This document shows, piece after piece, positions 56,065-64,000 of a DNA stretch of 64,000 nt. The notes under the pieces are model-generated. The model was not told where the DNA came from. It was given only the letters and a program-made list of their open reading frames with translations, and searched no databases. Source of the stretch: Allolobophora icterica. Lineage: Eukaryota; Annelida; Clitellata; Crassiclitellata; Lumbricidae. The stretch spans positions 5,988,343 through 6,052,342 of the forward strand of contig OY744606.1 of the NCBI GenBank assembly GCA_963556255.1. Direction: 5' to 3'. Numbering within the stretch: the stretch's first letter is position 1; each line of letters starts with the position of its first letter. A program made the position numbers and the translations under genes.

Positions 56065-56245
56065 TTAATACAATACAAAACAATACAACTGCATTTTGAT
56101 ATTGCCCTCCTTCCAAAGTTCAGAAGTGTACACAACCATACGACAGAACATCGATGGTGCTGGATCGCTACGCAGTGTCTTGAGCTAGATTCGAACCTGC
56201 GACCCTCCGGTTACAAGGCACAGAACATACCGCTGCACCAACGCG
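56065..56245 (-). mobile_element. tRNA-derived SINE, family B, copy 2
   Basis: The minus strand has a tRNA-like head (CGGAGGGTCGCAGGTTCGAA), the body ACTTTGGAAGGAGGGCAATA, ATGCAGTTG and a (TATTG)n-type tail. The head is closer to the 1.2-kb SINE head than to copy 1, which may mean head exchange between SINE families. Confidence 0.65.
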
Positions 56246-56990
56246 TTAACAAGCAATCAAGTCGTCAGCAAAGTCCACGTTCCGTGAAAGACGCAGTTAG
56301 ATTTCAGTAAACAAGCCACTGCTAACAGGTATACTTCTTCAGGATTATCCGAAATTTCAGCCAACTCCACATTAGTTCTTTATTCTAGCTTTTGCGGTTC
56401 TGGCCCAGCCAGTTCGTGGTTGACCGTTGAAAGACCATGGAGGATGAGTTGAAAAACTCTCAGGTTCAGTCCTACGGCTTGAAAGGCAGAGGCCATTGTA
56501 ACGGCTTATTGGAGTCTACTGCTTTCGTATGTATAGTTGGTACGTGACCTGGAATTCTGTTCGCTGATTGGATCGCTATAGCTTCATTGACCTTAAACGG
56601 ATACTTACAGGGAGCGCGACGAGAACGCGGATCCGTTTCACCAACAGCCACTAGTAATTAACATGTATTTAATTAATTAACATTCAATTTCGACAGTTTC
56701 TGTCCCTTTTTCGTTGAGCTTTTTATATTCTTTCCAGAGATTTGAAATAAGAGAAATCTTATAAATTCTGAATGTATTCTTTGCTACATCTGCATATTCT
56801 TTCAAAACAGCTTATTTGACAAAAAAAACTTTTCCCTTAGATATTTATACAACTCGACCTGGATTTTGAAACATTGGTGCCGGATTCAACCGAATATCTG
56901 AACGAGTTTCGAGCCACGGTGGAGCAACTGCGGAAGTACGTTCCACACTTCACAGTATACCAGCTCACAGTCAGATTATCAGAACACAGC
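56246..56990. other. Unassigned sequence, no gene seen
   Basis: No supported feature before the LINE 5' junction. Confidence 0.45.
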
Positions 56991-56994
56991 TGGA

Positions 56995-57900
56995 TTGATC
57001 TCCGCACCCTATATTATGGTCGAACGCATCTTAGCAGCAGCCTCTGCTCTGGATTCTTGGCTTTCCTCTAATCGCTTGCGGCTGAACCCCGACAAGACTC
57101 AGTTTATCTGGCTCGGTGGTCGCCTCCAACTCAGCAAGATTGATTTTGAATCTCTACATCTTAGGTTTCCCCTCATTCAATTCTCCTGCTCTGTTCGTGA
57201 CTTGGGGATTGTCCTTGACCCTACCCTCTCCTTTACTGATCAAGTTAACCTTGTATCCAGATCTTGCTTTTATCATCTACGCCAGCTCCGATCCATCCGC
57301 AAGTCTCTTTCATTTCATGCTGTTACTACACTGGTCCATGCTCTGATCTGCACTAGGGTAGACTTTGGCAATGCTGTGTACATTGGCCTTTCCTCCTCCA
57401 ATATGCACAAACTCCAGACTATCCTTAATGCTGCTGCTCGGCTCATAGGTGACATTCCTAAGTTTGCCCACATTTCTGCCTTTATCCGTGATTCCCTCCA
57501 CTGGCTCCCTGCTCAACAGCGAATTCAGTTTAAAACCCTCACTCTCATGCGCAACTGCCTTACTGCCTCTGCTCCGTCTTACCTAATGAATTTTTGCAAC
57601 CCAGTTTCTTCCTTGCCTGCGAGGGCTTCCTTGCGATCTTCGGCTCGCGGCTTTATGGTTGTCCCTCGCATGCGATCTTCCACGGCACAATCCAGAAGTT
57701 TCGCCTATGTTGGCCCCTCTGCTTGGAACTGTCTCCCCTTGTTTCTCCGCCAAGAGCTTCTTGCCCTCTCTCCTCTCCAGTTCCGTATACGACGCCTGAA
57801 AACTTTCCTTTTTGCCGGTGCCGGCATTGATGCGGGTTGAAAGCGCCGCTGATTTGAGTGGCGCTATATAAGTTTTCGGTTACAATTACAATTACAATTA
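56995..57900 (+). pseudogene. L2-like LINE, 5'-truncated, with (ATTACA)n tail
   Basis: The 281-codon frame carries LDSWLSSNRLRLNPDKTQFI, CSVRDLGIVLDPTLSFTDQV, LVHALICTRVDFGNAVYIG, LHWLPAQQRIQFKTLTLMR and YVGPSAWNCLPLFLRQ. This is the ORF2 region downstream of the RT active site, as in the 47.4-kb copy. After the stop at 57838-57840 the tail reads AGCGCCGCTGATTTGAGTGG, CGCTATATAAGTTTTCGG and (TTACAA)n to about 57898. The endonuclease and RT core are absent. The frame is intact, suggesting fairly recent insertion, or chance. Confidence 0.88.
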
Positions 57901-58467
57901 TGTTTTATTTGGTATGTTTTAGACTTACGTTTTCCATTGTTAATTGTGTGTTTTGTTAACGCATTTCCTGTATTGTTCTCTACAATTTTCTGATGCAGGT
58001 GTAAAATTAAACCTATTACCACAATGTACAGGGAAGTTATCGACTCATGAGTCATACTGATTTAGACTGACACACACAGCGCTATAATGACACTTCATAA
58101 TGTGTTTCGTGCATGATATTTATATCGAATTTATATATTTTTGATTGTAGACAAAACCATGGCTGATGCCGCCTCTAGGAAATGCTTGTTTTCGTGATGG
58201 TTTGTAAAATATTTATAGGTGCTAATCAATGTACTATTGCTGTAGCTTATATAATCCCTCGTTGTATAATGTATATTTTTGCTTTATCTTTATATGTTTC
58301 ACACTCCACCGTCTAAAGCTTATCCATATGTCTTGCCTGCCACACACGTGTCTATGTCATTTATTAATAACTTTAGGTTTGTATGGAAATCTATAAGCAA
58401 CTCTGCACTCCAAGCCTACGTAAGAAATGAACGACCCCTAAATAATAACCATGTTTTGGCGGATTTC

Positions 58468-58469
<2 letters not shown>
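57901..58469. other. Unassigned AT-rich sequence
   Basis: No supported gene. Confidence 0.5.

Positions 58470-58537
<68 letters not shown>
58470..58537. repeat. (AT)n array
   Basis: About 33 AT units. Confidence 0.97.
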
Positions 58538-58540
<3 letters not shown>

Positions 58541-58584
58541 CCACTTTTAACCGAGGACATATATATATACATATATATATGTAT

Positions 58585-58970
58585 AGGATAGAATAAAGGC
58601 ATTTGAAATTAAATGCATACAAAAAATCCTTGGAATATCATGGACGGAGAAGAAAACAAATGAATGGGTACTGGAGACGGCGGGGGTGGAAAGGAACCTA
58701 TTGGAATCAATCAAAAGAAGAAAGATGTCATACTTTGGGCACATAATGAGGAAACAGGGGGATTGCCTAGAGAAAGAAATTATGCAGGGAACGGTACCGG
58801 GAACAAGAGCAAGAGGAAGACCAAGGAAGAAGTGGATGGACAACATTGGCGAATGGTTGGGATTATCAACAGAGAGGTTGCTTCGACAGCCTGCGAGTAG
58901 CCGAAGACAGGAAAGGATGGAGAAGAATCGTCTATACAATGCGACCAACCCTCGTATCGAGGACGGTTAA
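58585..58970 (+). pseudogene. RTE-like LINE ORF2 C-terminus
   Basis: The plus strand from 58587 reads DRIKAFEIKCIQKILGISWT, EKKTNEWVLETAGVE, SIKRRKMSYFGHIMRKQGDC and GTRARGRPRKKWMDNIGEWL, to a stop at 58968-58970. The order KAFE.KC...IL.ISWTE, KRRK..(Y/W)FGH..R and RGRPR..W.DNI is the typical C-terminal end of RTE-clade reverse transcriptases. The RT core is missing. AT-rich microsatellites (58470-58537, 58975-59030) bracket it. Confidence 0.82.
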
Positions 58971-59252
58971 AGAGAGAGATATATGTATGTATATATATAT
59001 GTATATATATGTGTGTATGTATATATACATATATAAATACAACAATACAACAATATTCTTTCATTCAGAGTCCTTATATAGTGCCCCTAAAGATACATAA
59101 TCAGAGTCGCTCACAGACCAACTCTGGCGATAAAGAGCAGTTTTCATAAGATTGTAAAAGATGTCCGCCGAGTCCCTATGGTTAATGTATATATATATAA
59201 TGTATATATATAATATAATATAGTAAACATATCTACTTAAAAATCTATAGGG

Positions 59253-59254
<2 letters not shown>

Positions 59255-59338
<84 letters not shown>
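59255..59338. repeat. (AT)n array
   Basis: About 40 AT units. Confidence 0.97.
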
Positions 59339-59341
<3 letters not shown>

Positions 59342-59349
59342 GAGAATGC

Positions 59350-59752
59350 GTGTGGATCGAAGACATGCATTATTGGAAAGGCACAAATGGCGAAGCTCGA
59401 GGCATTTGAAATGTGGCCATATGTGGTCAGTAGACTGGTCAGGATCTGTAGGTGGAGTGATTATAAACAAACGAAGAGATGTTACAATTGATGCAAGGGC
59501 AGAGGTCGATGGTCAACACAATAAAGAGGAGACAAATTAACTGGATTGGCCACGCACTACGTGGAAACTTGCTTCTGAGGTCAGTGCTTGAAGGAAGAAT
59601 TGAAGGAAAGATATCCCAAGGAAGACCAAGAAATACGATGTTGGACTGGATGAAAGAAAGAGGCCAGGATATAAAGAAATTCAGGAAAAGGAACAACATA
59701 GAGAAGAATGGCGTTAATTCATTCCTGGATGTGCCTAATGGCAGAACACTGC
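59350..59752 (+). pseudogene. RTE-like LINE relic ending in a purine array
   Basis: The plus strand 59479-59752 encodes VNTIKRRQINWIGHALRGN, LEGRIEGKISQGRPRNTMLD and WMKERGQDIKKFRKRN, the RTE-type C-terminus (KRR..W.GH..R, GRPR..M.DW). Upstream, the frame is broken but KLEAFEMWPYV (about 59392-59424) is the expected preceding motif. No stop separates it from the AAG array that starts at 59753, so the array replaces the original 3' end. Confidence 0.75.
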
Positions 59753-60083
59753 AGAAGAAGAAGAAGAAGAAGAAGAAGAAGAAGAAGAAGAAGAAGAAGA
59801 AGAAGAAGAAGAAGAAGAAGAAGAAGAAGAAGAAGAAGAAGAAGAAGAAGAAGAGGAAGAGGAAGAGGAAGAGGAAGAGGAAGAGGAAGAGGAAGAGGAA
59901 GAGGAAGAGGAAGAGGAAGAGGAAGAGGAGGAGGAGGAGGAGGAGGAGGAAGAGGAAGAGGAAGAGGAGGACGAGGACGAGGAGGACGAGGACGAGGACG
60001 AGGACGAGGAGGACGAGGAGGAGGAAGAGGATGAAGAGGAAGAAGAAGAAGAAGAAGAAGAAGAAGAAGAAGAAGAAGAAGAA

Positions 60084-60115
<32 letters not shown>

Positions 60116-60165
60116 AGAAGAGGACGACGACGACGACGAGAAGGAGGAGGAGGGGAAGAAGAAAT
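59753..60165. repeat. (AAG)n(AGG)n polypurine array
   Basis: The plus strand is purine-only from 59753 to about 59968, then interrupted by GACGAG units (59969-60013), AAG again, GACGAC (60120-60138) and GGAGGAGG. The 264-codon Lys/Arg frame and its minus-strand counterparts are repeat translation. Long purine runs can form triplex DNA. Confidence 0.96.
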
Positions 60166-60364
60166 AATAGGCATATATATATGAATGGGGCACATGTAAA
60201 CATACTTATGTATGAATATGCTTATAGGAGAGACATTAGGCATATTTATAAATATATATATATATATGTATAACTGGGGCAATGTATGCATATATATTTA
60301 TATGTTTATAGTCTGTAATTTAATGTAGGTCTTTCGGTCTTAGCGGACTGTTCTTCAGAATATT

Positions 60365-60475
60365 AATCTGATCGCGGCTTCTGGGTATTGACTTGATTAC
60401 GGCTTGGTTTTTGGAGTGCCATCGGTTGATGCAAAGTGCATGACACCGGCACGATAGAAGTCACTAATTGATAAT
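60365..60475 (+). repeat. Dispersed repeat family E, copy 3
   Basis: It carries GATCGCGGCTTCTGGGTATT, GAGTGCCATCGGTTGATGC, GACACCGGCACGATAGAAGT and CACTAATTG. Confidence 0.7.
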
Positions 60476-61004
60476 AATATGTATGTAAACCTATTTGCAT
60501 GTATGTGCTATGTTAAAACAATGCTTTTGTTAGTGGATGTAAAATTCTTCTTCGACAATGTATAATATATGGAGATTCATATGTAGGGGCCTACATTATT
60601 TGTAACTATGTGTACGTGTATATATAGTCATGTAGCCTAGGCGTACATATATTTATATATGGTTTTTATAGCATATGTATGGGACCTAGCCTATGTATTT
60701 TTATTCTATGATAATCATGGGAAGTTTTAATTCTTCTGCTATATGTTGACACACATATTTACTTTGTATACTTATATTTGTATATATGGGTTATATGCAT
60801 GATGTAATATATATATAAAATATCGGCATATGCATATATTTGTATATATATTGTTCTTGTATTATAGTGGTTAATGTGAACTATAAATAATAATAATATA
60901 TAATAGTATATGTTAATTATTTATTTCTTAAGCAATAATGTCAACCTAATTTGGAATTACTGAGTACAGATTTATTAGCCTAATAAGTGCTTTTTAAGTA
61001 TATT
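60476..61004. other. Unassigned AT-rich sequence
   Basis: No supported gene between the family E copy and the LINE tail. Confidence 0.5.
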
Positions 61005-61037
61005 AACATAACATAACATAACATAACAAGGGTTTTA

Positions 61038-61075
61038 AGTGGTTCAGAAGACGTGTAGTCTGTGTTAGAACCACT
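61038..61075 (-). other. LINE 3' UTR stem-loop
   Basis: Plus-strand AGTGGTTC (61038-61045) pairs with GAACCACT (61068-61075). An inner AGAC/GTCT stem (61049-61052 and 61058-61061) has a 5-nt loop. It lies between the ORF stop and the (TTATG)n tail, where LINE reverse transcriptases are known to recognise their RNA. Confidence 0.75.
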
Positions 61076-61094
61076 GCAAATTTACCTCAAACTC

Positions 61095-64000
61095 TTAATA
61101 GCCCAATTTTCCTAGCTTCTTCTTAAAAGCTATTATAGTGTCCACTGAGACAGTACTATCGTCCAAACCATTCCACAGGTCTACAACTCTTGCACTAAAG
61201 AATTTCTGCCCTAATGTTCCCTTCGGCCTCTTAAATAATTTATACCTGTGTCCCCGAGTTGCCTTGTTCGGTGCTAATTCAAAAAACCTCTCCCACTGCA
61301 GTGCTTCCTCTCCAGTGATAATCTTATAAGCTTCAATCAGATCTCCTCTGCTCCTCCTTTTCTCCAGTGTTGTTAGTCCACACCTTTTCAACCTTTCTTC
61401 ATAGCTCAGATCCTTGTAGCCCCAAATCATTTTCGTAGCTCTTCTTTGTACTTTCTCCAGTTTTTCCATGTGCTGTTTCAGGTATGGATTCCATACCTGG
61501 ATGCAGTATTCCAACTGTGGCCTAACCAGTGATTTGTACAACCTTATTATTATATCTTTGTCTCTGGTGACTATTGTCCTTTTTATCATACCTAAAGTTG
61601 AATTAGCCTTTTTTGCTGCTTCAGCACATTGCCTTGAAGGTTTTGCACTCTTGTGCATAATCACTCCCAAGTCCCTTTCTTCATCACTCACTTTCAACAC
61701 CGTGCCCCCCATTTCATATGAAAACTCGTTGTTTCTCCTCCCCATATGCATCACTGAGCACTTTTCCAAATTGAAGAGCATTTGCCAGTCTTGTGACCAT
61801 CTGAACATTCTTCTTAGATCATCCCGCAGTATCTCTGCTTCTTCTTCATCATCCACTGCTCTACATAGTTTTGTATCATCCGCAAACTTAGAAATTTTAG
61901 ATAAAATTCCATCGTCTATGTCATTAATAAAAAGTACGAAAAGCAGTGGCCCAAGCACTGATCCTTGTGGCACTCCACTTAGCACTGTCGTCCAGCCAGA
62001 ATGTTTATCACCTATGCCCACCTTTTGTCTTCTACCTGATAACCAGCTTTGAATCCATCTTAGTACCTGCCCTCTAATCCCACCTGCTTGTAACTTTTTG
62101 GCCAGCCTTACATGAGGTACTTTGTCAAATGCTTTGGCAAAATCTAAGTAAATTACATCTACAGGTTTTCCCTCGTCAATCCTCTCATAGACCTCGTCAA
62201 AGAACTCCAACAGATTTGTCAAACACGAACGGCCTTTGGTAAATCCATGTTGACTGCCCTTTATAATATCATGCTCATTCAAATGTTTCACTATGTTATC
62301 CTTGATAATTCTTTCCATGACCTTGCACACCACACTGGTTAAACTGACTGGTCTGTAGTTACCTGGTTCACTTCTATTTCCCTTTTTAAACAGTGGCACT
62401 ATGAGTGCATCCTTCCATTCCCGTGGTACCTCTCCAGTCTGCATTGATTTATTGAAGATCTGGGCTAATGCCTCTCCAATTTCCTCCCTCACTTCATGTA
62501 AAAATTTTGGATGGAGTTCATCTATGCCCGGACTCTTGTCGGTTTTAAGTCTTTTCAGTTGCTCCACCACATTTTCCTTAGTAAACAGTACCTGTGTTAA
62601 TCCCTTCTCGCCACAATCTACAAATATTTGTTTGGGCTCAGGTACATTTCCTAATTCTTCTAAAGTAAACACTGAGCTGAAATATTTATTGAGTACTTCA
62701 GCAGCTTCCACATCATCCACTATAACTTCTCCCATTCCTTCTTCTTTTTTCAATGGCCCAATTCTGTCTTTCCTCTTCTGCTTACTTCTGACATAGTTGT
62801 AGAAACTCTTACTATCCTCCTTTACATTCCTCGATAACTTTTGTTCAAAGTTTTGTATTGCTTTCTTGTTTGCATTATTGCAGCTGTTTCTTTTATTCAC
62901 ATACTTGTTTCTTAACTTCTCAAGTCTGGCAACACTCTCTTGATCCAAATCCAGTCCCTTCTTTGTTTCCTTCTTCAACTTCTGTAAATTCTTCCATGCT
63001 TTGTGCTTTGCCCTTCTCTTTCTTTGCACCTCACGTGTTACCCAAGGCCTCTTCTTATTGGTTCTTTTGTGCTTCGGTATGTTTTCTTCGATAATCTCCC
63101 TCATGCGTTCTCTGAACTTCTCCCAAGCATCATTCACTCCCATGCCCTTTATTTCACTTAACAAATCCCTTTCCTTCAGCATCTTCCTAACTAATTCATA
63201 GTCTGCCTTAAAGAAGTTGGGTCTTGTCACATAGGCTTTTACTTCTTGGGTCTGCTCCATTACTAATTCCCATCTCACAACCTGATGATCACTAGTACTA
63301 AAATGCTCCCCCACACTCACATTCTCAACCATATTTTCATCCGATGTTAGCACTAAGTCCAAAATGTTGTCTCCCCTCGTTGGCTCCATGACATGCTGCT
63401 GCATAAAGCTGGCATTAACAAAATCCATGAAAATCTTATCTTTTTCTCTCTCCCCTTCCATTTTTTCCCAATCAATATGGTAGTTGAAGTCCCCCATAAT
63501 CAAGGACGTTTCCTTATTGGCCATTTCTAGTAGTTTGCATAATCCTTGGTAATCTTCTTCATTGGCATCTGGTACCCTATAGCAAACTCCCACAAGCATC
63601 TTAGATTTTTTAAATTGAATTTCACACCAGACACTTTCTTTGAAGGTCTCGTTCTTCATATCACCTCTCTCTACTGCATTAATGCTGCTCTTAACATACA
63701 GCAAAACCCCTCCAGCCCCATGCCCATCTGGTTTCTGGTTAACACGATCCATTCTAAATAATTGGTATCCATCTAAAGCTAATTCACTATCCATGATCTC
63801 CGGTTTTGTCCATGACTCTGCTATTCCAATTATGTCTGGTGATTCGTTATCTACATACAATTCCAATTCTGCTCTCTTTGTAATACTTACTATACTCCTC
63901 ACATTTGCAAACATACATTTTAAAATTCTACTACTTCCCATTTCCTTGCATCTCCTATCTTCACTACTGCTGGCTTCTGTTTTTTGTAACTTTTTATCTT
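61095..64000 (-). CDS. LINE ORF2: endonuclease-reverse transcriptase (partial at window edge)
   Basis: The protein nicks target DNA and reverse-transcribes the element RNA at the nick. From the first in-window ATG (63941) there are 948 codons, but the frame is open for the last 59 bases without another ATG, so the true start is probably outside. Residues 1-225 form an APE-type endonuclease: N13 (FANVRS), E42 (GIAESW), D151/N153 (MGDFNYH), and SDH (217-219). Residues about 455-760 form the reverse transcriptase: D600 in VIYLDFAKAFDKVPH, SGVPQGSVLGPLLF (655-668), and FADD (686-689). A C-terminal region follows (LEYCIQVWNPY, RRSRGDLIEAYKIITG, LWNGL). A basic linker (290-330) separates the domains. 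There is no internal stop or frameshift. The CR1/jockey group is clear; the exact clade is not. Confidence 0.92.
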   Translation of the reverse strand, partial: DKKLQKTEASSSEDRRCKEMGSSRILKCMFANVRSIVSITKRAELELYVDNESPDIIGIAESWTKPEIMDSELALDGYQLFRMDRVNQKPDGHGAGGVLLYVKSSINAVERGDMKNETFKESVWCEIQFKKSKMLVGVCYRVPDANEEDYQGLCKLLEMANKETSLIMGDFNYHIDWEKMEGEREKDKIFMDFVNASFMQQHVMEPTRGDNILDLVLTSDENMVENVSVGEHFSTSDHQVVRWELVMEQTQEVKAYVTRPNFFKADYELVRKMLKERDLLSEIKGMGVNDAWEKFRERMREIIEENIPKHKRTNKKRPWVTREVQRKRRAKHKAWKNLQKLKKETKKGLDLDQESVARLEKLRNKYVNKRNSCNNANKKAIQNFEQKLSRNVKEDSKSFYNYVRSKQKRKDRIGPLKKEEGMGEVIVDDVEAAEVLNKYFSSVFTLEELGNVPEPKQIFVDCGEKGLTQVLFTKENVVEQLKRLKTDKSPGIDELHPKFLHEVREEIGEALAQIFNKSMQTGEVPREWKDALIVPLFKKGNRSEPGNYRPVSLTSVVCKVMERIIKDNIVKHLNEHDIIKGSQHGFTKGRSCLTNLLEFFDEVYERIDEGKPVDVIYLDFAKAFDKVPHVRLAKKLQAGGIRGQVLRWIQSWLSGRRQKVGIGDKHSGWTTVLSGVPQGSVLGPLLFVLFINDIDDGILSKISKFADDTKLCRAVDDEEEAEILRDDLRRMFRWSQDWQMLFNLEKCSVMHMGRRNNEFSYEMGGTVLKVSDEERDLGVIMHKSAKPSRQCAEAAKKANSTLGMIKRTIVTRDKDIIIRLYKSLVRPQLEYCIQVWNPYLKQHMEKLEKVQRRATKMIWGYKDLSYEERLKRCGLTTLEKRRSRGDLIEAYKIITGEEALQWERFFELAPNKATRGHRYKLFKRPKGTLGQKFFSARVVDLWNGLDDSTVSVDTIIAFKKKLGKLGY

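Larger units (their letters stand above)
61005..64000 (-). mobile_element. CR1-like LINE, 3' portion of a long copy
   Basis: The element continues beyond the right edge. On the minus strand the order is ORF2, a short 3' untranslated region with a stem-loop (61038-61075), and a (TTATG)n microsatellite (61005-61029). No 5' truncation is visible within the window. The intact ORF suggests a young copy. Confidence 0.88.

Noticed and set aside
59479..60291. Long Lys/Arg-rich, Ser-rich and Pro/Leu-rich frames
   Set aside because: Only the first ~90 codons (LINE C-terminus) are real; the rest is the purine array read in different frames.

Overview
This is repeat-dominated nuclear DNA from an animal. 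The evidence is several metazoan non-LTR retrotransposon lineages (CR1/L2-like, jockey-superfamily and RTE-like), tRNA-headed SINEs, and hAT, mariner, Tc1 and piggyBac-type DNA transposons, all set in very long microsatellites. The sequence does not fix the species; a marine invertebrate is my guess from repeat composition only. I recognise no host protein-coding gene, no rRNA and no convincing functional tRNA. Every recognisable coding region belongs to a mobile element and nearly all are broken. Most long open frames are translations of simple repeats.

Layout. 0-13 kb: ATT/TAC/TATG microsatellites, a tRNA-headed SINE with a LINE-like tail (about 1.03-1.28 kb), a piggyBac-like TTAA element (2.99-4.39 kb), SINEs of several families, and a 23-bp minisatellite (11.84-13.10 kb). 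13-18 kb: LINE debris, then an unusual GC-richer domain (14.74-17.66 kb) packed with short inverted repeats; at 16.2-17.6 kb these become two tandem series of hairpin modules whose stems vary in a compensatory way. 18-28 kb: an unassigned 213-codon ORF, two copies of a 170-bp hAT-like MITE (one nested in a SINE), a foldback element and GGT/GAT/GGCGAT arrays. 28-36 kb: a decayed mariner element with TA duplications and a 935-bp non-autonomous hAT element with GTCTTG arrays at both ends. 38.3-39.0 kb: two abutting large palindromes. 39.6-41.5 kb: a 5'-truncated LINE bounded by a perfect 28-bp target-site duplication. 43.9-46.1 kb: an 18-bp satellite with higher-order structure. 47-60 kb: L2-like and RTE-like LINE 3' ends, more MITEs, an unclassified 1.7-kb DNA transposon and a Tc1 relic. 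61.0-64.0 kb: the largest coding region, a CR1-like LINE ORF2 on the minus strand with all visible catalytic motifs, running off the right edge.

How the parts relate. Several LINEs and at least one tRNA-headed SINE share a 3' stem-loop ending in a GCGCTATATAA-like motif, consistent with SINEs borrowing LINE machinery. Several tandem arrays begin exactly at LINE or SINE 3' tails, suggesting the tails seeded them. DNA elements are nested in SINEs and microsatellites, giving a relative insertion order. All coordinates and motif matches were read by eye; family assignments come from remembered motifs, not from a search.
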